Positions 18,131 through 26,263 of a stretch of DNA of 64,000 nucleotides are shown piece by piece (position 1 is the stretch's first letter; each line of letters begins with the position of its first letter). The stretch is from Streptomyces omiyaensis (GTDB lineage Bacteria > Actinomycetota > Actinomycetes > Streptomycetales > Streptomycetaceae): positions 248,001-312,000 of the forward strand of contig NZ_BMVV01000006.1 of NCBI RefSeq assembly GCF_014650895.1. The letters run 5' to 3'. Under the pieces are notes generated by a model. The model was given only the letters and a program-made list of their open reading frames with translations. It did no database searches and was not told the DNA's origin. A program made the translations under genes and the position numbers.

Positions 18131-18159
18131 TTGTCTGCACGGGAGTACGAGACTAGCTT
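18131..18159 (+). promoter_or_regulatory. Candidate promoter of the biosynthetic operon
   Basis: TTGTCT (18131-18136) and TAGCTT (18154-18159) are separated by exactly 17 bases, a sigma70-type arrangement, about 34 bases before the first possible start codon of the rightward operon at 18193. Confidence 0.5.
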
Positions 18160-18192
18160 TCCAGATCGAATGGCTCGGATGAGGCGCTGACC

Positions 18193-19482
18193 ATGTGCGC
18201 GTCCCCTGGGGGAGCCGTCCGAGGGCTACTTGACGGGGGTACTGTGCGGGCGCGTGCCGTTGCCACACTTCTGGAGTTCGAACGACACGTCGTTCCCGCG
18301 GTCGACGCCCTGCGGGAGCTGCGCGGCAGACGCCACGACACCGGGCGGGCGGACGGAGCGCCGGCCGTCTCCGCCGAGGAGATCCACCGCGCCGTCGATG
18401 CCGTCGTCACGGCCGTCGAGAAGCTCCGGGGCCTGATGCCCGAGGCGCAGATCGCGTCCACCCGCCGGGAGTTGAGGGCGTGGCAGGAGGCGGGCTGCGA
18501 GGGCGTCCCGCACTTCGACGGCACCCGTGACGCGGTGCCCGCCCCCGAGGACGGCGAGGCCGCCGCGTTCGTGGGGCCGGTGACGCTTCCCAACAGCGAC
18601 CGGCACGACGTCCACATCGAGGCGTTCTCGGTGGTCCGGGAGGACCCGGAGAGCACGCCCCGGCTCCAGGCGGACTACCCGCACCCCAAGGCCGTCTTCC
18701 AGTCCACCCGGCTGCTGTCCGCCTCCCGGGGCCTGCGCGAGGGCAACTGCGTGGTCTTCTTCCCGGAGAACATCCCGGCCGCCACCCGATGTACCGACCA
18801 GAACTTCGCCTGGTTCTTCTTCAACCGGCACACCGAGATCTACGCCCAGACCCTGGCGATCACGGAGCGGCTGTGCGGACCGGGTTCGCCCTTCGCGGGC
18901 GAGACGGCGCTCGTCTCGGCGGACGTGGACCCCGAGACCACCTACCAGGCGCGCTGCGTCTGGGGGTACATGCACGACTACTTCCACCACACCGGCCCGC
19001 GCCCCCTCGACCGGCACCTGGCCGTCAAGACGACGTGGCGGCCCGGGCTCCTGGAGGAGCTCAAGGTCGACATGAAGTCGGCCATCGCCTGCTTCGAGGA
19101 GGACGTGCCCCACGGCCCGCTCGTCTTCGAGTACATCATCCTGGAACGCCTCTTCCGCTACCCGGCGCAGCCCGAGCCGCTGCGCAACTTCGACGCCGGC
19201 ACCGGCTTCGCCCTGGGCACCTGGCTCGCGTCGAAGGGGCTGTTCACCCAGGACGGGCAGGGCCGCCGGGCCCTGGGCCCGAAGGCCGACATCGTGGAGT
19301 CGGTGCGCGAACTCGTGGGACTGATCGAGGAGATCGAGCGCAACGAGGACGACGCGGTCTACAAGGCGGGCGCCGTGGACTTCCTCTTCGGGACGCTGCT
19401 CCGCCGCCCGGAGGCCAAACCCGACCGCTACGGCGGGCCCCTCGCGCCGCTCGCGCTGTGGGGTGACGAAGTCCGTGTCTGA
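18193..19482 (+). CDS. DUF6421-like protein, possible metalloenzyme
   Basis: A 429-residue protein, first gene of the rightward operon; function unknown. It resembles what I recall as DUF6421 of actinomycete clusters. A striking H-D-Y-F-H-H motif (His261, His265, His266) is followed about 22 residues later by E-E-L-K-V-D (Glu288, Glu289, Asp293). HxxxH followed by EExxxD recalls gluzincin metallopeptidases such as dipeptidyl peptidase III, with Asp in place of the usual Glu after the first His. A metal-dependent hydrolase is therefore possible but not shown. The start is uncertain: ATG 18193 (GAGG upstream) or GTG 18244 (GGGGG upstream). Its 3' end overlaps the next gene by 20 bases. Confidence 0.65.
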   Translation: MCASPGGAVRGLLDGGTVRARAVATLLEFERHVVPAVDALRELRGRRHDTGRADGAPAVSAEEIHRAVDAVVTAVEKLRGLMPEAQIASTRRELRAWQEAGCEGVPHFDGTRDAVPAPEDGEAAAFVGPVTLPNSDRHDVHIEAFSVVREDPESTPRLQADYPHPKAVFQSTRLLSASRGLREGNCVVFFPENIPAATRCTDQNFAWFFFNRHTEIYAQTLAITERLCGPGSPFAGETALVSADVDPETTYQARCVWGYMHDYFHHTGPRPLDRHLAVKTTWRPGLLEELKVDMKSAIACFEEDVPHGPLVFEYIILERLFRYPAQPEPLRNFDAGTGFALGTWLASKGLFTQDGQGRRALGPKADIVESVRELVGLIEEIERNEDDAVYKAGAVDFLFGTLLRRPEAKPDRYGGPLAPLALWGDEVRV

Positions 19483-20572
19483 CTCCCGCGACGCGCCCGA
19501 GCTCGAAGCGATCCTCAAGGATCCCGGCTTCTGCCGTCACTCCACCCCGCACACCGCCGTCGTCGACTGGGACGCGGAGACCGGCTGGTCGGAGCCGCGG
19601 ATCGAGTCCTGGACCGACCTGGCGATGAACCCGGCCACGCTCGGACTCCACTACGGGCAGGCGGTGTTCGAGGGCCTGAAGGCCTTCAGGGCCGCGGACG
19701 GGTCGGTGCACCTGTTCCGCCCCGAGGACCACGGGCGCCGGCTGGCCCGCTCCGCCGCCAGGCTCGCGATGGCCGAGATGCCCCCCGCGCTGTTCGTCCG
19801 GGCGTGCGCGGAGCTGGTCGCGGCCGACCGGGCGTGGGTGCCGGGCGGTCACGGGCAGAGCCTCTACCTGCGGCCGCTCCTCATCGCCACGGAGGCGGAC
19901 CTCGGGCTCCGGCCCTCCCGGCGCTACCGGTGCGTGATCCTCGCCTACCCGGCGGACCCGTGCTTCGGCGCGGACTTCCGGCCGCTGTCGGTGACCACCG
20001 CGACCGAGACGGTGCGCGCCGTGCGCGGCGGGACCGGCGAGTCCAAGTGCGCGGGCAACTACGCCGCCGGCCTGCTCACCCGCACCGAGGCGCAGGCCGC
20101 CGGGTACGACGAGGTGCTGTGGCTCGACGGGATCGGGCGGAGCCGGATCGAGGAGCTCAGCACCATGAACCTCTTCCTCGTCTGGCGCGACGGGGACGGG
20201 GTGCGGGTGACGACCCCGCCGTGCGACGGGACCATCGTCCGGGGTCTGACCCGCGACTCGCTCCTGACCCTGGCGCGGGACCGCGGGATCGCGGCCGCCG
20301 AGGAGCACACCACGATCGACGCCGTCCGGGACGGTCTGCGCTCCGGCCGGCTGGCCGAGGTGTTCGCCTGCGGCACGGCCGGCGTCGTGGTTCCGGTGGG
20401 CCGGCTCGGCATCGGTGCCGAGGACCTGACGGTGGGCGACGGAGGAGAGGGACCGATGACCGCGGCTCTGCGCGGCAGCCTGCTGGACGTCCAGCACGGA
20501 CGTGTGCCCGACGCGCACGGCTGGCTGCGGCCCGTCCCGCGGGCCGACGAGAACGGGGGACGACGCGCATGA
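19463..20572 (+). CDS. Branched-chain-type aminotransferase (PLP fold IV), active-site intact
   Basis: 369 residues from GTG 19463, inside the previous gene. Fold-type IV aminotransferase of the IlvE family. The Schiff-base lysine is Lys195 in GGTGESKCAGNYAAG; the PLP-contacting Glu is in EELSTMNLF; the phosphate-binding loop is ACGTAGVV. Expected reaction: reversible transfer of an amino group between glutamate and an alpha-keto acid. In this operon it most likely aminates a pathway-specific keto acid, possibly one made with the BacA-like protein encoded immediately downstream, whose ATG overlaps this gene's stop codon. A separate ilvE-type gene lies at 29292-30377. Confidence 0.88.
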   Translation: MTKSVSDSRDAPELEAILKDPGFCRHSTPHTAVVDWDAETGWSEPRIESWTDLAMNPATLGLHYGQAVFEGLKAFRAADGSVHLFRPEDHGRRLARSAARLAMAEMPPALFVRACAELVAADRAWVPGGHGQSLYLRPLLIATEADLGLRPSRRYRCVILAYPADPCFGADFRPLSVTTATETVRAVRGGTGESKCAGNYAAGLLTRTEAQAAGYDEVLWLDGIGRSRIEELSTMNLFLVWRDGDGVRVTTPPCDGTIVRGLTRDSLLTLARDRGIAAAEEHTTIDAVRDGLRSGRLAEVFACGTAGVVVPVGRLGIGAEDLTVGDGGEGPMTAALRGSLLDVQHGRVPDAHGWLRPVPRADENGGRRA

Positions 20573-21168
20573 ACGACGACCACGCGACCGCGAAGGACGA
20601 CCGGGAGGCCGTCCTGTCGAGGGTCACCGTCATCCACACCCTGGGGCCCTCGGGCACCAACCTGGAGAAGGCCGCCCACCACTGGCTCGCGGAGCGGGGG
20701 ACCGCCGGCACGGTGGTGCTCCACGCCGAGGTGGAGGACGGCCTCGACGCCATGGCCTTCGACCGCACCGAGGCCATCCTCGCCTGCGCCGTCTACCCCC
20801 GGCTGCACGACCTCGTCTTCCGGAACCTGCACCGGCTGGAGATGGCCGACAGCTTCATCCTCGACACCCACGACATGGTGCTGGCCGGTCGCCCGGACCA
20901 CGCCGCCGTGTCCACGATCGTCAGCCACCCGGCCCCCAGCAGCCTGGTCGCGGAGCGCGGCGAGATCACCCTGACCAGCAGCAACTCGCGCGCCGCCGCG
21001 CTGTGCGCGTCCGGGCAGTACGACGCCTGCGTCACCACCGGGCCCGCGGCGGCGGCGGAGGGGCTCCGGCTGATCGAGAACTTCGGCCCGGTACCGATGA
21101 TCTTCACGCTGCACATCGGCCGGACCCTCGGCGAAGACGGCGGAGCGGGGAGCGGACGCACGTGTTGA
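20569..21168 (+). CDS. BacA-like protein with prephenate dehydratase fold
   Basis: 199 residues from ATG 20569 (ATGA overlap with the upstream stop). The pattern HTLGPSGTNLEKAA, a central IVSHPAPSSL, SSNSRAAALCASG and an end of PVPMIFTLHIG follows the prephenate dehydratase fold. The catalytic Thr-Arg-Phe near the C-terminus of true dehydratases is replaced by I-F-T-L. The layout matches the bacilysin enzyme BacA as I remember it (TLGPEGT, VSHPSP, IPMSWSLFG), a non-aromatising prephenate decarboxylase. An adjacent ATP-grasp ligase and an aminotransferase strengthen the analogy. Substrate identity is inference; it could also act on another acidic substrate. Confidence 0.72.
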   Translation: MNDDHATAKDDREAVLSRVTVIHTLGPSGTNLEKAAHHWLAERGTAGTVVLHAEVEDGLDAMAFDRTEAILACAVYPRLHDLVFRNLHRLEMADSFILDTHDMVLAGRPDHAAVSTIVSHPAPSSLVAERGEITLTSSNSRAAALCASGQYDACVTTGPAAAAEGLRLIENFGPVPMIFTLHIGRTLGEDGGAGSGRTC

Positions 21169-22415
21169 TCATCGTCCAGCCCCTGTCGGCCGGCGTCCGG
21201 CTCACCGCCCGGATGGTCGCGGCCGGGGTGCCCTGCCTCGTCCCCACCCAGTTCCCCGAGCTGCTGCCGCCCGGGGTCCACGCCGGCGCCACCGTCGTCG
21301 ACTGGCACCCCGACGCGGGGGTGGCCGGACTGCTCCGCCTGGTGGAGAAGGCCTGCGCGGCGACCGGCACCGCCCCCACCGGGGTGATCGCCGGCTTCGA
21401 GTACGCGGTGCCGGAGGCCGCCGAGCTGGCCCGGACCCTCGGGCTGCCCGCGCTCGGCGCGGAGGCGGCCGAGGCCGTGCGGCAGAAGGACGTCATGCGC
21501 CGCCGGTGCGAGGAGCGCGGCGTCGCCTACCCGCGCTCGGTCCCCGTCGGCCCCGAGGAGACCGGCCCCTGTCCGCTGCCCTTCCCGGTCGTGGTCAAGC
21601 CCGTCGACTGCGGCGGCAGCCTGATGGTGAGCCTCTGCCGCGACGAGGAGGAGTACGCGCGGGCCTGCGCGGCCGTCCACGACCCCGGCGAGGAGGTGAA
21701 GTTCCATCCGAACCCGCGCCGGACCGCCCTGGTCGAGGAGTACGTGGAGGGCCCCGAGTTCTCCCTCGACGGCTGGGTCGACGCCGACGGGCCGCACCTC
21801 GCGAGCGTCACCACCAAGTTCCTCTCCGCCCCACCGGACTTCTTCGAGATGGGCCACATCGCCACCGCGCCGGAGCGCTCGCCGCACGGCGAGGTCCTGG
21901 AGCGGTTCGCCCGCGGGGTCGTGGCCGCCTTCGACCTCACCGTGGGCCCGTTCCACATCGAGACCCGGATCGTCCGCGACCGCGGCCCCGTACTGATCGA
22001 GGTCGGGGCCCGGCTCGCCGGCGACAACATCCCCGAGCTGGTGCTCGCCGGACCCGGCGTGGACCTGTGCGCCGCCACGGCGGACGCCGCGCGCGGGCTG
22101 TCCCACGATCCCGGCGCGCCGGCGCCGGTGAGCGCGGGTCTCGCGTTCGTCACCACCGACCGGCCCGGCACCTTCGCCGGAACGCTCTCCGGCATCGACG
22201 CCTTCACGGAGGCGGCCGAGTTCCGCGGCCTCCTGCCGGAGGCGGAGCCGGGGGCGGAGCTCGACCCGGGCGACATCTTCAGCAACCGCGTCGCCCGTAT
22301 CCACTTCGAGGGCGACCTCGACCGGGTCGAGCGCCTCGTCGCCTCGGTCCTCTCAGAGGTCAGGGTCGACGTCGAAGGCGTCGGCCACCAGGACAAGAAG
22401 GGTGCCCCCGCATGA
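21162..22415 (+). CDS. ATP-grasp ligase, BacD-like
   Basis: 417 residues from GTG 21162 (TTG 21165 is an alternative), overlapping the preceding gene by 7 bases. The N-terminal domain begins LIIVQPLSAG; the ATP-binding lysine lies in PFPVVVKPVDCGGS; VEEYVEGPEFSLDG is the adenine-side strand; and VLIEVGARLAGDNIPEL holds the metal ligands. This is the signature of L-amino-acid ligases such as BacD, which make dipeptides through an aminoacyl phosphate. Together with the 15370-16602 enzyme it would allow two successive amide bonds, or one enzyme per alternative substrate. Confidence 0.87.
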   Translation: MLIIVQPLSAGVRLTARMVAAGVPCLVPTQFPELLPPGVHAGATVVDWHPDAGVAGLLRLVEKACAATGTAPTGVIAGFEYAVPEAAELARTLGLPALGAEAAEAVRQKDVMRRRCEERGVAYPRSVPVGPEETGPCPLPFPVVVKPVDCGGSLMVSLCRDEEEYARACAAVHDPGEEVKFHPNPRRTALVEEYVEGPEFSLDGWVDADGPHLASVTTKFLSAPPDFFEMGHIATAPERSPHGEVLERFARGVVAAFDLTVGPFHIETRIVRDRGPVLIEVGARLAGDNIPELVLAGPGVDLCAATADAARGLSHDPGAPAPVSAGLAFVTTDRPGTFAGTLSGIDAFTEAAEFRGLLPEAEPGAELDPGDIFSNRVARIHFEGDLDRVERLVASVLSEVRVDVEGVGHQDKKGAPA

Positions 22416-23491
22416 GCAACGAACTGACCGTCACCCCCACGACCACCCCCCGCCCGCGGCCCGAGGCGGACGGACCGGCCGGGGCCGTCCTCACCGACCA
22501 CGCGTTCTTCATGCGGACCGGCAAGCGGCGCACCTGGCAGGGACTGACCGTGGCGGACCGGGACGGCATCCCGGCGCTGCGCCCCACGGCCGCCGCCGTG
22601 CTCGCCGGGCAGACCGTGGTCGACGAGTTCGCCGCGTACCGGCTCGCGGACGGCACGGTCGCCGTCTTCCGCCCCGACAGCCACATCAAGCGGCTCAACA
22701 ACGGGGCCCGCCGGCTCGCGATGCCGCAGGTCGACTTCGACCGGGTCTGGAGCTCGGTACGGGCGATGGTCGAGCTCGACGAGGGCTGGCTGCCGCGGGA
22801 GGCGGGCGCGTCGCTGCGGCTGCGCGCGGTGCTCGCCGCGGACGGCACGGAGCTGACCGCCGGGCCCGCGGACGCCTGCCTCTTCTACGTGCTCGGCTCG
22901 GTGCCGGCCGCCGCGGCGCCCAGGCCGCTGAAGGCCATGACGCTGGACGGGTACGTGCGGGCCTGGCCCGGCGGCACGGGCGACCTGAACACGGCGGGCG
23001 GGCTGGCGGCCGGCGTGGTGCCCACCGAGATCGCCGCCAACTACGGCAACGACCACGTGCTGTGGCTCGACGGCGAGGGCCGCTTCGTCCAGCAGATCGG
23101 CGAGCTGAACGCGTTCTTCGTGATCGACGGCGTCCTGACCACGCCCGCGCTCGACCGCACCGTGCTGCCCGGCGTCACCCGCGACTCCGTCGTGAAGCTC
23201 GCCCGGGACGCCGGGACCGCCGTGGCCGAGCGGCGCGTGGAGCTCGCCGAGGTCCTCAAGGGCATCGCCGACGGCTCCGTCACCGAGTGCTTCGCCACCG
23301 GCACGGCCGCCGGGGTGGCGCCGGTGGTCTCCCTCGGCCACCGGGGCGAGGAGTACCGGCTCGCCTCGGAGGAGGCCGGTCCGGTGACCGCCCGCTTCCG
23401 GGACCTGCTGGACGGGATCCACCGGGGAGAGTCCGTCGACCGGTTCGGCTGGATGCGGCGGACCACCGAAGTGGCGCCCGTCCACGCCTGA
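22412..23491 (+). CDS. Aminotransferase-fold protein lacking the PLP lysine
   Basis: 359 residues from ATG 22412 (ATGA overlap). It is homologous along its length to the aminotransferase at 19463, including WPGGTGDLN-TAGG, HVLWLDGEGRF and TGTAAGVAPV. Aligned to that protein, the Schiff-base Lys becomes Asn193 (ESK versus DLN), and the Glu that contacts the PLP pyridine nitrogen becomes Gln228 (EELSTMN versus QQIGELN). The phosphate-loop GTAAG remains. It should not catalyse transamination. It may form a heterodimer with the active paralogue, bind substrate, or have acquired another reaction. The ORF is intact and embedded in the operon, so it is not a decaying gene. Confidence 0.85.
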   Translation: MSNELTVTPTTTPRPRPEADGPAGAVLTDHAFFMRTGKRRTWQGLTVADRDGIPALRPTAAAVLAGQTVVDEFAAYRLADGTVAVFRPDSHIKRLNNGARRLAMPQVDFDRVWSSVRAMVELDEGWLPREAGASLRLRAVLAADGTELTAGPADACLFYVLGSVPAAAAPRPLKAMTLDGYVRAWPGGTGDLNTAGGLAAGVVPTEIAANYGNDHVLWLDGEGRFVQQIGELNAFFVIDGVLTTPALDRTVLPGVTRDSVVKLARDAGTAVAERRVELAEVLKGIADGSVTECFATGTAAGVAPVVSLGHRGEEYRLASEEAGPVTARFRDLLDGIHRGESVDRFGWMRRTTEVAPVHA

Positions 23492-23505
23492 GGGAGGAGA
23501 GAACC

Positions 23506-23820
23506 ATGGCGTATGTCGTCACCGACGAATGCGTGGGATGCAAGTACACGGACTGCGTGGACGTCTGCCCCGTGAGCTGTTTCCACGAGGGCCCCGACAT
23601 GCTCTACATCAACCCCGAGGAATGCATCGACTGCAACGCGTGCGTCTCCGAGTGTCCGCCCGAGGCGATCTGGGCGGACGTCGACCTGCCGGAAGACAAG
23701 TTCCAGTGGATCGAGATCAACGGCGAGATGAGCAACAAGTACCCGGTCATCCACGAGAGCCGGGGCACCAAGGGCGAGCCCACCGAGGCCCCCGCCGAGC
23801 CCTCCAGCCAGCCTTCCTGA
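23506..23820 (+). CDS. 7Fe ferredoxin ([3Fe-4S]/[4Fe-4S])
   Basis: 104 residues from ATG 23506 with a strong AGGGAGGAG site. The cysteine pattern CVGCKYTDCVDVCP and CIDCNACVSECP, and the residues around it, follow Azotobacter ferredoxin I / FdxA (YVVTDxCxxCKYTDC, CFxEGP, EECIDC). It carries one- or two-electron equivalents at low potential in the cytoplasm. Its place immediately before a radical SAM gene suggests that it reduces that enzyme's cluster. The C-terminus is a Pro/Glu/Ser tail. Confidence 0.92.
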   Translation: MAYVVTDECVGCKYTDCVDVCPVSCFHEGPDMLYINPEECIDCNACVSECPPEAIWADVDLPEDKFQWIEINGEMSNKYPVIHESRGTKGEPTEAPAEPSSQPS

Positions 23821-23843
23821 CCCAAAGAGCGGGAGCCTAGGTC

Positions 23844-25391
23844 ATGACGACCCACGTCGAGAACCCCTTCATGCTGGGCCTCGACTCGAACTTCTATCTG
23901 AAGGACGAGTTCGAGAGCCCCGAGAAGCGCACCAACGTCACCTGGTTCTACCCGAAGATCTGCGCCTTCCAGGACGCCCTCGACTCCGAGGACAAGAAGG
24001 CGGAGTACTTCTCCTTCCTGGACCGTCAGTCCCACCCGGAGCAGACCGACATCCTGCTCTACTTCCACATCCCGTTCTGCGAGGCCTTCTGCAACTTCTG
24101 CGCCTGCTTCAAGGAGTCGGCGGCGAAGTACCAGGGCGAGCGGCAGAAGCGCTTCGTCCAGGCGATGGTCAAGGAGATCCAGCGCAACGCCCGCTCGAAG
24201 TACTTCCAGGGCACCAAGGTCAAGTACGTCCAGTTCGGCGGCGGTACGCCCTCCGCCCTGGAGCAGGAGTCGATGGCCGCCATCCTGGAGGCCGTCCACC
24301 GCGAGTTCGACCTGAGCGAGGTCGACGGCATCTCCCTGGAGGGCAGCCCGCTCGGCCTCTCCAAGGACGGCTACATCGAGATGCTGAAGTCCCTGGGCAT
24401 CACCCGCATCTCCTTCGGCGTGCAGACGCTCGACCCGGAGATCCGCAAGAAGCTCACCATCAAGGCGACCGTCGACCAGGTCCACCAGACCGCCGAGAAC
24501 ATCCGCAAGGCAGGCATCCGCACCTTCGCCCTGGACCTCATGTACAACCTGCCGGGGCAGGACGACGAGGTCCTCGCCAAGGACCTGGCGGGCATCTGCG
24601 GCGAGCTGCGCCCCAGCTTCGTGCAGACGTACCGCTTCAACCAGTGGGAGGGCACCCGCCTCGACCAGCAGATCAGGGCGGGCAAGGTCGCCGACGTCAA
24701 GCCGTCGGGGGCCATCGAGCGCGAGCAGTACCGGCAGATCAAGGAGGGCCTGGCCGGGTACGGCTACGACAAGCAGCTCCTGATCAACTTCTTCACCCAC
24801 CTCGACGACTCGGGCGAGATCGGCCTCAACCACGCCTGCGGCGGCAACGGCTACCGCGCCAGCTACACCCTCGGCATCGGCCCGGCCGCCGAGAACTACA
24901 TGGGCGAGCGCAGCTACCGCAACCACACCGACGTCGAGCGGTGGATGCGCGAGGTCGAGGAAGGCATCATCCCGATCGAGCAGGGCCGCATCTGCTCCGA
25001 GGACGAGGTCGAGAACCGGGTCATGGTCTTCTTCCCGGTCTTCGGCAGCGTCCGCAAGGCCGACGTCGCCAACTTCGAGAAGTACCGCCGCGAGGTCGAC
25101 TGGCTGGTCGCGGGCGACTACGCGATCGAGACCGACGAGGAGCTGACCCTCACCGAGATCGGCCGGGAGAACGCCGGCAACATCGCGTTCCTCTTCTACT
25201 CGGACGAGGAGAAGGCCCGCGCCCGGCGCACGATGTACCTGTCCCTGAAGAACAAGCGCAACCCCTTCCACCAGGACGCGCAGAACATCCCGCGCACCCC
25301 GCTCTTCCTCCAGACCCGCCCGAAGTCGGCGGAGGAGACCGCCGCGGGGACCGCCGCGGACACCGGCTCCGCGAAGACCGAGGGGAGCTGA
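23844..25391 (+). CDS. HemN-like radical SAM enzyme
   Basis: 515 residues from ATG 23844. The radical SAM cysteines are C79-x3-C83-x2-C86-x-C88 (HIPFCEAFCNFCACF), the extended CxxxCxxCxC form of coproporphyrinogen dehydrogenase (HemN) relatives. GGGTPS and SFGVQTLDP follow as in HemN. HemN relatives in secondary metabolism carry out C-methylation or cyclopropanation, sometimes on carrier-protein-bound substrates. With the ferredoxin upstream and the carrier protein downstream, modification of a tethered amino acid is plausible. True HemN is normally encoded elsewhere in streptomycetes, and this copy is embedded in the operon. The last 25 residues are low-complexity. Confidence 0.88.
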   Translation: MTTHVENPFMLGLDSNFYLKDEFESPEKRTNVTWFYPKICAFQDALDSEDKKAEYFSFLDRQSHPEQTDILLYFHIPFCEAFCNFCACFKESAAKYQGERQKRFVQAMVKEIQRNARSKYFQGTKVKYVQFGGGTPSALEQESMAAILEAVHREFDLSEVDGISLEGSPLGLSKDGYIEMLKSLGITRISFGVQTLDPEIRKKLTIKATVDQVHQTAENIRKAGIRTFALDLMYNLPGQDDEVLAKDLAGICGELRPSFVQTYRFNQWEGTRLDQQIRAGKVADVKPSGAIEREQYRQIKEGLAGYGYDKQLLINFFTHLDDSGEIGLNHACGGNGYRASYTLGIGPAAENYMGERSYRNHTDVERWMREVEEGIIPIEQGRICSEDEVENRVMVFFPVFGSVRKADVANFEKYRREVDWLVAGDYAIETDEELTLTEIGRENAGNIAFLFYSDEEKARARRTMYLSLKNKRNPFHQDAQNIPRTPLFLQTRPKSAEETAAGTAADTGSAKTEGS

Positions 25392-25398
25392 ACCACCG

Positions 25399-25680
25399 GT
25401 GGAGAACCGCAGGACCCAGAAGGAGATCGAGGACGATCTCCGCGCGGTGATAGCCCAGATCTTCCCGGGGCACCGGGTGGAGCTCGACTCCGACACGCCC
25501 CTGTTCAACGGAGGGCTGTCGCTCAACTCGACCCAGATGATCGAACTGACCCTGGCCTTCGAGACGTTCTACGACATCGAGCTCGAACCCGAGCTGCTGA
25601 CGACGGAGAACTTCGCGACCCTGGGGTCCCTCGCCGGCCTCCTGGAGGAACTCCTGGAGGAGGAGGTGTCCCCTGTCTGA
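25399..25680 (+). CDS. Free-standing acyl/peptidyl carrier protein
   Basis: 93 residues from GTG 25399, 7 bases after the radical SAM gene. Three predicted helices, and the phosphopantetheine site is Ser44 in GGLSLNSTQMIEL; the usual Asp before Ser is Asn. It should be converted to the holo form by a phosphopantetheinyl transferase (candidate at 30471-30917) and loaded by the adenylation enzyme at 26260. Its very acidic C-terminus (EELLEEEV) is typical of carrier proteins. Confidence 0.88.
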   Translation: MENRRTQKEIEDDLRAVIAQIFPGHRVELDSDTPLFNGGLSLNSTQMIELTLAFETFYDIELEPELLTTENFATLGSLAGLLEELLEEEVSPV

Positions 25681-25693
25681 GATCCGTTCGGAC

Positions 25694-26263
25694 GTGCGCG
25701 TGGTGCTGATCCACGGGAACGCCGGAGCGACGGTCGAGGGCATCTGGTTCCCCTACCTCAAGCGGGAACTGGAGGCCCTCGGCGCGCAGGTGGTGGCCGA
25801 GACCTTCCCCGACCCCATCAAGGGCCGGATGCGCTACTGGCTGCCCTACCTCAGCGACGTCATCCGCCCGGACGAACGGACGATCATCGTCGGCCACTCG
25901 TCCGGCGCGCTGGCCGCGTTCCGGTACGCCGAGAAGGCGCCGCTCCTCGGCACCTTCGCCGTGGCCGGCCACCACCACGACTGCGGATTCGAACTGGAAC
26001 GGCGCAGCGGCTTCTTCGACACCCCGTGGGACTGGGACGCCGTCCGCGCCAACCAGTCCTTCATCGAGCAGTTCCACTCGAAGGACGACCCCTGGGTGCC
26101 CTTCGAGGTCGCCGAGGAACTGCACGAGCTCACGGGGAGCACCTTCCACCCCATGCACGGCATGGGCCACTTCGGCTCGTACGACCAGCGGATGGACACC
26201 TTCCCGGAGCTGCTGGAGGCGATCCGCCGCCGCCTCGACGGGACGCACCCGGAGGAACGATGA
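25694..26263 (+). CDS. RBBP9-like serine hydrolase, possible thioesterase
   Basis: About 189 residues of a small alpha/beta hydrolase: HGNAG oxyanion loop, nucleophile Ser69 in GHSSGA, an Asp in SKDDPWVP, and a C-terminal His in GMGHFG. This is the RBBP9/YdeN type. In this position it could release or edit the carrier-bound intermediate. The start is doubtful: GTG 25694 has no good ribosome site, whereas an in-frame CTG at 25673, overlapping the carrier gene, sits behind a strong GGAGGAGGAGG. Its stop overlaps the next ATG. Confidence 0.8.
   Translation: MRVVLIHGNAGATVEGIWFPYLKRELEALGAQVVAETFPDPIKGRMRYWLPYLSDVIRPDERTIIVGHSSGALAAFRYAEKAPLLGTFAVAGHHHDCGFELERRSGFFDTPWDWDAVRANQSFIEQFHSKDDPWVPFEVAEELHELTGSTFHPMHGMGHFGSYDQRMDTFPELLEAIRRRLDGTHPEER

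Noticed and set aside
18109..18165. A tRNA-like stretch (minus strand: GTGTTCGAATCC) near the biosynthetic operon, as a possible att or tRNA remnant
   Set aside because: Only the T-loop matches; the flanking bases do not pair into a T-stem or acceptor stem, and the region contains a well-spaced promoter instead.
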